Part shown: positions 1-7,039 of the stretch, in pieces
Position numbering within the stretch: position 1 is the stretch's first letter
How the letters are laid out: each line of letters opens with the position of its first letter
NCBI RefSeq assembly: GCF_003722315.1
Contig: NZ_CP033580.1
Span: forward strand, 1,363,001-1,427,000
From: Thermoanaerobacter ethanolicus JW 200
GTDB lineage: Bacteria > Bacillota > Thermoanaerobacteria > Thermoanaerobacterales > Thermoanaerobacteraceae
Direction: 5' to 3'
DNA length: 64,000 nt
Program-made: the position numbers and the translations under genes
The notes under the pieces: model-generated
Database searches by the model: none
Told to the model about the DNA's origin: nothing
Seen by the model: the letters and a program-made list of their open reading frames with translations, nothing else

Positions 1-198
1 GATGCTTTTAGAATATTTGAACTTGTACTTGTTCTTGCAGGCCGTGCTACTCCTGTTATTTCTACTTTTGCGTATGATGAGTATAATAATTATGCAAATG
101 CTTATACATCTGCGGCAGCATCTACAATATTGCTCCTAATAATAGCAGTATTTATAGTGAGCTACTTAAAAATAGCTGGTACTAAGGAGGAACAATGA
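1..198 (+). CDS. Sugar ABC transporter permease, MalF-type (3' end only)
   Basis: Only the last 65 codons are in the window. The frame is open from base 1 and ends at a TGA at 196-198. The tail has the hydrophilic loop (residues like TFAYDEYNNYANAYTSAAA) followed by a final membrane segment (STILLLIIAVFIVSYL), as in MalF-family inner-membrane subunits of CUT1 carbohydrate importers. Its stop overlaps the start of the MalG-type subunit in an ATGA arrangement, so the two permeases are translationally coupled. Substrate cannot be told from this fragment; the GH65 phosphorylase three genes downstream suggests an alpha-linked disaccharide. Confidence 0.85.
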   Translation, partial: DAFRIFELVLVLAGRATPVISTFAYDEYNNYANAYTSAAASTILLLIIAVFIVSYLKIAGTKEEQ

Positions 199-1028
199 TG
201 AGAAAAATAGATATTAGTGAAAAGATTTCAAATACAGCGTATATTCCAATAGCTATAATAGCGGCAATATTGATGATTATACCAGTATATATACTTTTTA
301 TAACTTCTTTTGCAGTGCCAAGTGATATATTAAAGCCTCATCCAGACTTTTTCATCACTCGCTTTACTTTGGACCATTGGAAAGACGTATTTCTTTCAGG
401 AAATATATGGCCTCCTTTTAAGAAAAGTTTTGTAGTGGCAACAATGACTACTATCATCGCAATTATAATAGCTGCTCCAGCGGCTTATGTTATAGCGAGG
501 ATGCCATCGAAAATAAAATACGCAGTAGTATTATCACTGTTTTTTACAAGAATGTTTCCTGATGTAGGTATTGCTCTTCCGATAGCAGTTGAGTTTATAA
601 AATTAAATTTAATGGACACTTATTTAGGATTAGTTATGGCACACCTTATTGTAAATTTACCTTTTGCAGCATGGATATTGGTTGGAACTTTTGAGACAAT
701 ACCAAAGGACTTAGAAGAAGCTGCATTGGTTGATGGAACAAGTAAATTGACGGCATTGATGAGGATTATAATGCCAATTGCACTTCCTGGTATAGCTGTT
801 ACTGCTATATTTGTGTGGCTGAATTCCTGGAATGAATTTACTTATGCTCTTTACTTGACTATTTCAGACAGGACTTTGCCTCTTCAAACTTACTATTATG
901 TTCAAAGAGGAGGAATTTTTGATTCTGCCACATATGCGGCAATACTCACAATCCCTGTAATGCTTGTGACATTCTTCTTACAAAAGTACATGAAGAGTGG
1001 TTATCTTGCAGGGGCTGTTAAAGGTTAG
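195..1028 (+). CDS. Sugar ABC transporter permease, MalG-type
   Basis: A 277-residue inner-membrane permease of the CUT1 carbohydrate uptake family. About six hydrophobic segments are visible, and the cytoplasmic EAA loop that docks the ATPase is clear near residues 175-200 (EEAALVDGTSKLTALMRIIM). Length and C-terminus (YLAGAVKG) are typical of MalG homologues. The start overlaps the upstream permease stop by four bases; a second ATG directly follows (198) and cannot be excluded. No ATP-binding subunit is encoded here; in this family it is often a shared MsmX/UgpC-type protein encoded elsewhere. Confidence 0.93.
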   Translation: MMRKIDISEKISNTAYIPIAIIAAILMIIPVYILFITSFAVPSDILKPHPDFFITRFTLDHWKDVFLSGNIWPPFKKSFVVATMTTIIAIIIAAPAAYVIARMPSKIKYAVVLSLFFTRMFPDVGIALPIAVEFIKLNLMDTYLGLVMAHLIVNLPFAAWILVGTFETIPKDLEEAALVDGTSKLTALMRIIMPIALPGIAVTAIFVWLNSWNEFTYALYLTISDRTLPLQTYYYVQRGGIFDSATYAAILTIPVMLVTFFLQKYMKSGYLAGAVKG

Positions 1029-1029
1029 C

Positions 1030-1062
1030 ATATACGTATCCGAATTTTTCGGATACTGTATA
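1030..1062 (+). repeat. Intercistronic hairpin between permease and binding-protein genes
   Basis: A 9-bp perfect inverted repeat (GTATCCGAA / TTCGGATAC, 1036-1056, 3-nt loop) with further A/T pairing outside it. There is no good U-tract, so it is more likely an mRNA processing or stabilising structure, or a leaky terminator, than a full stop. It may set different expression levels for permeases and binding protein. Confidence 0.6.
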
Positions 1063-1100
1063 TATAAAAAAATTAAATTTTAAGGAGGTTTTCTGAAGTT

Positions 1101-2345
1101 ATGAGGAAGTTTTATGCTAAGGTAATAGCAGTATTAGTGATTCTCTCCCTTTTGGGTACCCTTATCGCAGGATGCGGGAGTAAAAATGTGTCAGATGCTA
1201 GGAAAAAAGTCTTGAAAGTTTCAATGGGACTTGGAGAAGCAGAATGGAAAGTGATGAAGGAAGATATTTTCCCACCATTTGAGCAAAAGTATGGTGTAAA
1301 AATTGAGCCTCTTCAAATTGAAGCAGGAGACCTTATTAAAAAGTTAGATGCTATGCACAAAGCAAATGCGATGGATATAGATATTATAACTCAAGATAAC
1401 ATGCAACTTGCTCCGCTTGTGGCAAAAGGGCTTGTGGAAGATTTGTCTCAGTATAGAGACATGATACCAAAGGAAGTAATACCAAGTCTTGTGCCAGTAG
1501 GAGAGTTTGATGGAAAGTTGTACTTTATGCCGTATAGACCAAATGTAGAAATAGCTTTCTACAACGAAGATAAATTCAACGAATACGGTTTAAAACTTCC
1601 TACAAATTGGGATGAGCTTTTGCAGGTTGCAAAGACTTTTAAAGAAAAAGAGGGCATAGGCAGAGTTATAATTAAAGAAAATTTGGGGCCTGACAGCACA
1701 GTTCAAATGTTTGACCTTATAAGGTCTGCTGGTGGTGACCCAACAGTATTGAATGATGAAGGTTCAATAAAAGCATTTACACTCTTGAAAGAATTACAGC
1801 CATACCTCTCTCCTGACTCAAAGAAAGCTGACTGGAATACACCTGTAGAATATCTCGCAAAAGATAGTGTATATTTGGTTGAAAATTGGCCTTACACTGC
1901 AAACGTTCTTGTAGAGCAGTATGGCAAAAAGAACATTTTGGCATATCACGGTTGGGCAGGTCCGGTTAAAGAGTCCCACGTTTTAGGAGGAGAAGTTATA
2001 GGAATACCAACTGGTGCACCTAATAAAGAGATGGCTATAAAGTTTATGGAATACCTTATGAGCAAAGAAGTTCAAGAGAAGCTTGTCACTAAATTAGGAT
2101 GGCCATCAATGAGAAGCGATGCTTATGGTAAGGTTGCAGATTGGCAGAAACCATATTTTGAAGCTATAAATGAGGCATTAAAACATGCAGAACCAAGGCC
2201 AAACCTTGTATACTGGGCTGATGTGGACAAAGCTATAAATGGAGCATTGAGAGAAATAATATTTGAAGGCAAAGATATCAAGACAACTCTTGATAAATAT
2301 CACAACATGATAGAAGAAGCTAAGAAAGCTGCAGAAAGCAAGTAA
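1101..2345 (+). CDS. Extracellular solute-binding lipoprotein of sugar ABC transporter
   Basis: A 414-residue family-1 (MalE-like) substrate-binding protein. The N-terminus is a lipoprotein signal: basic MRKFYAK, a hydrophobic core, then a lipobox ending LIAGC, so it should be anchored outside the membrane through Cys25. The mature part has the usual two-lobe binding-protein features, for example the hinge-region motif KLYFMPYRPNVEIAFYN and a C-terminal helix rich in Lys/Glu. A strong AAGGAGG ribosome site lies 12-18 bases upstream. Together with the two upstream permeases it forms an uptake system; the downstream GH65 enzyme suggests the imported sugar is trehalose or a related alpha-glucobiose, which is inferred. 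Confidence 0.92.
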   Translation: MRKFYAKVIAVLVILSLLGTLIAGCGSKNVSDARKKVLKVSMGLGEAEWKVMKEDIFPPFEQKYGVKIEPLQIEAGDLIKKLDAMHKANAMDIDIITQDNMQLAPLVAKGLVEDLSQYRDMIPKEVIPSLVPVGEFDGKLYFMPYRPNVEIAFYNEDKFNEYGLKLPTNWDELLQVAKTFKEKEGIGRVIIKENLGPDSTVQMFDLIRSAGGDPTVLNDEGSIKAFTLLKELQPYLSPDSKKADWNTPVEYLAKDSVYLVENWPYTANVLVEQYGKKNILAYHGWAGPVKESHVLGGEVIGIPTGAPNKEMAIKFMEYLMSKEVQEKLVTKLGWPSMRSDAYGKVADWQKPYFEAINEALKHAEPRPNLVYWADVDKAINGALREIIFEGKDIKTTLDKYHNMIEEAKKAAESK

Positions 2346-2360
2346 ATGTTTTAAATTGTT

Positions 2361-2392
2361 TTTAGTCGGAAACGACTTTGTTTCCGACTAAA
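2361..2392 (+). terminator. Hairpin after the binding-protein gene
   Basis: A 13-bp perfect inverted repeat (TTTAGTCGGAAAC / GTTTCCGACTAAA) with a 6-nt loop, 16 bases after the binding-protein stop. Only a short run of T (ATTTTG) follows, so it may act as a partial terminator or 3' stabiliser that keeps binding-protein mRNA above the level of the phosphorylase downstream. Confidence 0.6.
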
Positions 2393-2423
2393 ATTTTGAA
2401 TAAAGTAAGAGTGGAGGATGGAT

Positions 2424-4766
2424 ATGGCCAACAAAACGAAGAAACCAATTTACCCTTTTGAAGATTGGGTTATAAGAGAGACGCAGTTTAGTATAGACAC
2501 TAACTACAGAAATGAAACTATTTTTGCTTTAGCAAATGGATATATTGGAATGAGAGGAACTTTTGAAGAAGGATATTCAGGGCCTAAAAATACCTCTTTT
2601 AATGGGACGTATATCAATGGATTTTATGAAATACACGATATAGTTTACCCTGAAGGGGGATATGGTTTTGCAAAAATAGGGCAGACGATGTTAAATGTGG
2701 CTGATAGTAAAATAATAAAATTATATGTAGATGGGGAAAAGTTTGATTTGTTACAAGGGAAAATCCTCTTTTATGAGAGAGTACTTGACATGAAGAAAGG
2801 TTTTGTAGAAAGAAAAGTAAAATGGGAATCTCCTACAGGAAAAATTTTAGAGGTAAAAATAAAGAGAATTGTATCATTAAATAGACAACATTTAGCGGCG
2901 ATTTCTTTTACTGTGGAACCTGTAAATTTTACCGGAAAAATTAGATTTGTTTCCGCTATTGACGGAAATGTTTCAAATATAAATGATAGTGAAGATGTAA
3001 GAGTAGGGTCAAATTTAAAAGGAAAGGTTTTAAAGACTATAGATAAAAGTGTAGAGGGTTTAAAAGGGTGGATTGTTCAAAAGACGCAAAAGAGTAATTT
3101 CTCCTATGTTTGCGCGATAGACAATGTATTAGTGGGAGATAGTAAATATGAAGTCTCAAATAGTTTAGAAGAAGATGGAGTAAAAGTAATTGTAGATCTA
3201 GAGGCTGAAAAAGGCACCTCATACACATTGAATAAATTTATTTCCTATTACACTTCAAAGGATTTTGATGAAAATAAATTAGTTGTTCTTGCTTTAGAAG
3301 AAATAGAAAAAGCCAAAAATGACGGCTTTGAAACGATAGAAAAAGAGCAGGAAGAATTTTTGAATTCTTTTTGGAAAGATGCTGATGTAATCATAGAAGG
3401 AGATAAAGCTCTGCAGCAAGGCATACGCTTTAATGAATTTCATCTACTTCAATCTGTCGGAAGAGATGGAAAGACAAATATTGCAGCAAAAGGGCTGACT
3501 GGAGAAGGTTATGAAGGCCATTATTTTTGGGATTCTGATATCTATATAATGCCTTTCTTTCTTTATACAAAGCCTGAAATTGCAAAAGCTTTGGTAATGT
3601 ACAGGTATAATCTTTTGGATGCAGCAAGATCCAGGGCAAAGGAATTAGGTCACAAAGGAGCTTTGTATCCTTGGAGAACGATAGATGGTCCTGAATGTTC
3701 TGCTTACTTTCCAGCTGGCACGGCACAGTATCACATAAATGCTGATATAGTTTATGCTTTGAAAAGATATGTAGAAGCGACGAATGACGTGGATTTTCTT
3801 TATGACTATGGCTGTGAAATAGTGTTTGAGACAGCAAGGTTTTGGGAAGATTTAGGGGCGTATATTCCTCTTAAAGACAATAAATTTTGCATAAACTGTG
3901 TAACTGGTCCAGATGAGTACACTGCATTGGTTGATAATAACGCCTATACTAATTACATGGCAAAGATGAATTTGGAATACGCTTATGATATTTCAAATAA
4001 AATGAAAAAAGAAGTGCCTGAGAAATACCAAAAAATTGCTTCTAAGTTAAATCTAAAAGATCAAGAAATTAATGCGTGGAAAAAAGCTGCTGACAATATG
4101 TACCTTCCTTATTCAAAAGAACTTGATATTATACCACAGGATGACAGCTTTTTGTATAAAGAAAGGATAACAGGGGATGAAATACCACAAGATCAATTTC
4201 CACTTTTGTTGCACTGGCATTACCTAAATATTTATAGATATCAAATATGTAAACAGCCTGATGTGTTGCTTTTGATGTTTTTACAGAGAGAAAAATTTAC
4301 TAAAGATGAACTTAAAAAGAATTACGATTATTATGAACCTATTACCACTCACGACTCCTCCTTGTCGCCAGCTATATTTAGCATACTAGCCAATGAAATA
4401 GGATATACTGACAAAGCTTATAAATACTTTATGATGACTGCAAGAATGGATTTGGACGACTACAATGACAATGCTAAGGACGGAATTCATGCTGCTTCTA
4501 TGGCGGGAACATGGAGCGCAGTTGTGAATGGTTTTGGTGGAATGAGGGTTTATACAAATGAACTGCATTTTGAGCCGAGATTGCCAAAAGAATGGAATTT
4601 GCTCTCTTTTAATGTGAGATACAAAGGTAGAAAAATAAATGTCAAATTAACCAAAGAAAGTGTTGTGTTTGCACTATTAGAAGGAGAGCCTATAGAAATC
4701 TACTGCTTTGACGAAAAAATTTTACTTGAAAAAGGAGAAAATAAAGTAGAAAGTCGCAAAAATTAA
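2424..4766 (+). CDS. treP: GH65 disaccharide phosphorylase, probably alpha,alpha-trehalose phosphorylase
   Basis: A 780-residue glycoside hydrolase family 65 enzyme. The family layout is visible: N-terminal beta-sandwich (about 1-270), helical linker, (alpha/alpha)6 barrel, and a short C-terminal beta domain. The general-acid Glu sits in TGPDEYTALVDNNAY (Glu498). The family carries out phosphorolysis of an alpha-glucobiose to beta-glucose-1-phosphate plus glucose in the cytoplasm. I recall the sequence start (ANKTKKPIYPFEDW) as that of the characterised Thermoanaerobacter brockii trehalose phosphorylase; kojibiose phosphorylase is the main alternative. The start at 2424 is preferred because GGAGG lies 6 bases upstream; the ATG at 2418 touches the ribosome site. 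The sugar ABC transporter upstream fits import of the substrate. Confidence 0.88.
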   Translation: MANKTKKPIYPFEDWVIRETQFSIDTNYRNETIFALANGYIGMRGTFEEGYSGPKNTSFNGTYINGFYEIHDIVYPEGGYGFAKIGQTMLNVADSKIIKLYVDGEKFDLLQGKILFYERVLDMKKGFVERKVKWESPTGKILEVKIKRIVSLNRQHLAAISFTVEPVNFTGKIRFVSAIDGNVSNINDSEDVRVGSNLKGKVLKTIDKSVEGLKGWIVQKTQKSNFSYVCAIDNVLVGDSKYEVSNSLEEDGVKVIVDLEAEKGTSYTLNKFISYYTSKDFDENKLVVLALEEIEKAKNDGFETIEKEQEEFLNSFWKDADVIIEGDKALQQGIRFNEFHLLQSVGRDGKTNIAAKGLTGEGYEGHYFWDSDIYIMPFFLYTKPEIAKALVMYRYNLLDAARSRAKELGHKGALYPWRTIDGPECSAYFPAGTAQYHINADIVYALKRYVEATNDVDFLYDYGCEIVFETARFWEDLGAYIPLKDNKFCINCVTGPDEYTALVDNNAYTNYMAKMNLEYAYDISNKMKKEVPEKYQKIASKLNLKDQEINAWKKAADNMYLPYSKELDIIPQDDSFLYKERITGDEIPQDQFPLLLHWHYLNIYRYQICKQPDVLLLMFLQREKFTKDELKKNYDYYEPITTHDSSLSPAIFSILANEIGYTDKAYKYFMMTARMDLDDYNDNAKDGIHAASMAGTWSAVVNGFGGMRVYTNELHFEPRLPKEWNLLSFNVRYKGRKINVKLTKESVVFALLEGEPIEIYCFDEKILLEKGENKVESRKN

Positions 4767-4800
4767 AGAAGTATGGAGCCAATCGGCACCATACTTCTTT
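4765..4800. terminator. Bidirectional terminator between phosphorylase and protease genes
   Basis: A 12-bp perfect stem (AAAGAAGTATGG / CCATACTTCTTT) with an inner GCC/GGC extension and AATC loop. It is flanked by A-runs on the left and T-runs on the right, so it can terminate both convergent genes. Confidence 0.9.
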
Positions 4801-4805
4801 AATTT

Positions 4806-6536
4806 TTATATATCGTTATTTGAAAGGGTGAGTGAACCGCCGCCCGTACTTAAATCAAAGTAATAATTTCCACTGCCTCTATATGAATATACTTTGATAT
4901 AATAGGTTCCCGTTTGTGTTGGAATATATGTTATTGTTTCCTGCCTTTGTGTTCCAGTTGAACTTTTAACAAGAGTACCGGTGGGGTCATAGAGGTATAT
5001 ATCGAAATCAGGGTTATAGTTTGCCCAATCAGGTATTATGAAAGTTATTGCAATAGGATATGATGTGTCTGTCACGTTAAATGTCCAAATGTCACTGTAA
5101 CGAGACCCAGGGAGTGAATCTTTAGCATAATAATGGTTTGGCACAGATATATTAGTTCCTGTGAAATTTCCAGCTGTTTTAATTGCTTCATATGCATCCA
5201 ATCTTCCTACACCATAGTCAATGTTTTTGCTTGGAGGACCCCAACTTTTTGCAGTAGTCATTATTATATTTTTTACATCAAGTGGTGCAAGGCTTATATT
5301 TGCATTGAGCATAAGGGCTACTGTACCTGCTACAAAAGGTGTTGCCATGCTTGTGCCACTGTATGTCACATAACCATTTATAGAGTTTGCTTTTGCGGCA
5401 GTTATATTGTATCCGGGTGCTGCAATGTCAGGTTTTATCCTTCCGTCAGCTGTGGGACCACGGCTGGAGAAGCTTGCAAGGTTGAATCCAAGTTCTCCTA
5501 CATCCGCCATTGCTGCAACGGTTATGGCTTTTTCTGCTGCACCAGGTGATCCTATGGTGTACCTTGCAGGGCCTGAATTTCCAGCTGCAACTACTACTAC
5601 AATTCCGCTATCTACGGCGCTGTTTACTGCTAATGAGGTAGAGTCAGTTCCATCAGAACTTGTAGAAGTGCCGAGGCTTAAATTTATAACTTTGATTCCG
5701 TATACATCTTTGTTTTGAACAGCCCAATCAATTCCTGCCGTTACAGTGCTCATACTTCCGCTTCCATTTGAATCGAGTACTTTTATTCCTACCAAAGCTG
5801 CACCAGGAGCAACACCTGTATAAAGGTTGTTCCCTGTCCCAGTGCCTGCCGCAATGCTTGCTACATGAGTTCCATGTCCATTATCATCGTAAGGGGTAGT
5901 TTTACCGTTTACAAAATCTTGCCATCCTATTATTTTGCCACCAGCAAGGTCAACATGGGATCCATCAATACCTGTATCAATAACTGCTATTACTATATCA
6001 TTCTTGGAGTAAGAGGAAGGATTACCATCTTTGTCTCCAGTTACGCCAAAGTCACTTCTCGCTTTTGTAACGCCAAACCATTTTGTTGCAGTGTCTAATG
6101 TCGCATATACAGGCTCGTCATACTCAATTTGCTTTACTATATCTAATTTTGACAAAGCGTTTATTTGTCCTTTAGTTAAAGTAGCAGCAACTCCTGGAAT
6201 AATTTTGTATTTATGCTTTATATTAAACTTTCCAATGGATTTAGAAATATTTAATAGTTCGTTATCATCTATGTTTTTGTTGAAGGTTATTATGACAGGG
6301 AATTCCGCACTGTCAGGCTTATCAGTAAGCTTTGCTTCCAAGTTATCAAAGATTTTGTTTTTGTTAGAATCTTGCATCAAAACTTTTTGAATTTGAGGCG
6401 AGTAATTTTTTGTTGGAGAGTCGCCAGATAAGTTTGTTAAGTTGGGCTGAGCTTGGACTAATACTCCACTTAGCGACATTAAAGCTACAATTAACACAAA
6501 AGCCAGTAAAGCTTTTAATGTTTGTCGGTTCTTCAT
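4806..6536 (-). CDS. Secreted subtilisin-like serine protease (S8) with inhibitor prodomain and PPC-like domain
   Basis: A 576-residue exported protease. A Sec signal peptide (MKNRQTLKALLAFVLIVALM...) is followed by an I9-type propeptide (about 60-145, PVIITFNKNIDDNELLNISK), then the S8 catalytic domain with the full triad: Asp187 (AVIDTGIDG), His221 (NGHGTHVAS) and Ser396 (SGTSMATPF), plus oxyanion Asn in AAGNSGP. The C-terminal 110 residues look like a PPC beta-sandwich (FDIYLYDPTGTLVKSS, TGTYYIKVYSYRGSGNYYF). A TAAGGAGG ribosome site precedes ATG. The gene reads from an apparent sigma54 promoter (6668-6685) and stands divergent from an enhancer-binding-protein gene, which suggests nutrient or c-di-GMP-linked control of protein degradation outside the cell. 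Confidence 0.95.
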   Translation of the reverse strand: MKNRQTLKALLAFVLIVALMSLSGVLVQAQPNLTNLSGDSPTKNYSPQIQKVLMQDSNKNKIFDNLEAKLTDKPDSAEFPVIITFNKNIDDNELLNISKSIGKFNIKHKYKIIPGVAATLTKGQINALSKLDIVKQIEYDEPVYATLDTATKWFGVTKARSDFGVTGDKDGNPSSYSKNDIVIAVIDTGIDGSHVDLAGGKIIGWQDFVNGKTTPYDDNGHGTHVASIAAGTGTGNNLYTGVAPGAALVGIKVLDSNGSGSMSTVTAGIDWAVQNKDVYGIKVINLSLGTSTSSDGTDSTSLAVNSAVDSGIVVVVAAGNSGPARYTIGSPGAAEKAITVAAMADVGELGFNLASFSSRGPTADGRIKPDIAAPGYNITAAKANSINGYVTYSGTSMATPFVAGTVALMLNANISLAPLDVKNIIMTTAKSWGPPSKNIDYGVGRLDAYEAIKTAGNFTGTNISVPNHYYAKDSLPGSRYSDIWTFNVTDTSYPIAITFIIPDWANYNPDFDIYLYDPTGTLVKSSTGTQRQETITYIPTQTGTYYIKVYSYRGSGNYYFDLSTGGGSLTLSNNDI

Positions 6537-6558
6537 TTTTTCTTACCTCCTTAAAAAT

Positions 6559-6630
6559 TTAATATTTTTTAAAATTTAAGTCAGCCCTTCTAGTCGCTAA
6601 GTGAAACTGTTTCTTTCTTCTATTCATCAT
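6559..6630 (-). CDS. Possible 23-codon basic leader peptide in the protease mRNA
   Basis: A short frame (MMNRRKKQFHLATRRADLNF..., very basic) lies between the predicted sigma54 start site and the protease gene. AAAGGAG lies directly against its ATGATG, which is closer than ideal (0-3 bases). It ends 22 bases before the protease start codon. It may be fortuitous; no homologue is recognised. Confidence 0.25.
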   Translation of the reverse strand: MMNRRKKQFHLATRRADLNFKKY

Positions 6631-6667
6631 CTCCTTTCTGTAAGATTTATTTTCTATAATAAAACTC

Positions 6668-6685
6668 AAGCAATTTTTATGCCAA
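6668..6685 (-). promoter_or_regulatory. Sigma54 (-24/-12) promoter of the protease gene
   Basis: On the minus strand the sequence reads TTGGCATAAAAATTGCTT. The invariant GG (-24) and GC (-12) are separated by exactly 10 bases, matching the RpoN consensus TGGCAc-N5-TTGCt. It points at the protease gene, with a predicted start near 6658 and a leader of about 120 bases. A sigma54 activator is encoded divergently next door. Confidence 0.8.
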
Positions 6686-6722
6686 TTTACTGTATATAGA
6701 CAAAATTAATAAAAGTTTTTAA

Positions 6723-6757
6723 TGTGTATAATTTTTTATACACATTTTTGATACACA
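6723..6757. promoter_or_regulatory. Palindrome, candidate enhancer (UAS) for the sigma54 activator
   Basis: A perfect 9-bp inverted repeat with 4-base spacer (TGTGTATAA-TTTT-TTATACACA, 6723-6744), followed by a third half-site ATACACA (6751-6757). Its centre is about 75 bases upstream of the predicted sigma54 start site of the protease gene, where enhancer-binding proteins commonly bind. It also lies upstream of the activator gene itself, so it could serve both. Confidence 0.55.
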
Positions 6758-6892
6758 AAAGAATGCATAAAACACATACATTTAGAAATTAGTATAAATT
6801 TAACGAATTATGTAGAAAAAATCTTTTTTAAAAATAGAAGGAAAATTCATATTTATGTCGAAATAGTAATATAGGAAAATTAGATAAATTTT

Positions 6893-6981
6893 TGTTGAAA
6901 AAGGCAAACTCGTCGAAAGGCGGGGACGCAAAGCTACGGGTCTAATGCAACAGTTTTGCTATGATAGCCGGGCTACCAACA
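6893..6981 (+). promoter_or_regulatory. Cyclic di-GMP-I (GEMM-I) riboswitch aptamer
   Basis: The conserved GEMM-I blocks appear in order: AGGCAAAC, a GAAA tetraloop hairpin (CTCGTC-GAAA-GGCGGG), GGGACGCAAAGC, the tetraloop-receptor strands TCTAAT and CTATGA around a small stem-loop (GCAA/TTGC), then GCCGGGCTACC. A closing P1 helix TGTTG/CAACA is present. The base equivalent to G20 of the Vibrio Vc2 aptamer is G, which favours c-di-GMP over the cGAMP variant (which carries A). It is followed at once by a terminator, so it acts at transcription of the enhancer-binding-protein gene. Confidence 0.9.
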
Positions 6982-6990
6982 TTTATATAT

Positions 6991-7020
6991 AACCTCCTGC
7001 CTTTTGGTAGGAGGTTTATT
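6991..7020 (+). terminator. Riboswitch expression-platform terminator
   Basis: An 11-bp stem (AACCTCCTGCC / GGTAGGAGGTT, one G-U pair, TTTT loop) followed by TTATTAATT. The aptamer's 3' CTACC (6973-6977) is complementary to GGTAG (7006-7010) in the terminator's second strand. An antiterminator can therefore form when the aptamer is not folded; by inference ligand binding frees the terminator, making this an OFF switch. Confidence 0.82.
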
Positions 7021-7039
7021 AATTAAGGTGGTGTTTTAT

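Noticed and set aside
3430-3837. 135-codon minus-strand frame inside the GH65 gene
   Set aside because: Shadow of a conserved enzyme coding strand; odd composition (many His/Leu/Ser) and no start signal.
5133-5718. Long plus-strand open frames opposite the protease gene
   Set aside because: They are antisense to a clear S8 protease, overlap each other, lack ribosome sites, and encode no recognisable protein.
6893-6981. cGAMP-specific GEMM-Ib variant
   Set aside because: The base equivalent to Vc2 position 20 reads G, which fits c-di-GMP; the cGAMP type carries A. The alignment is by eye.
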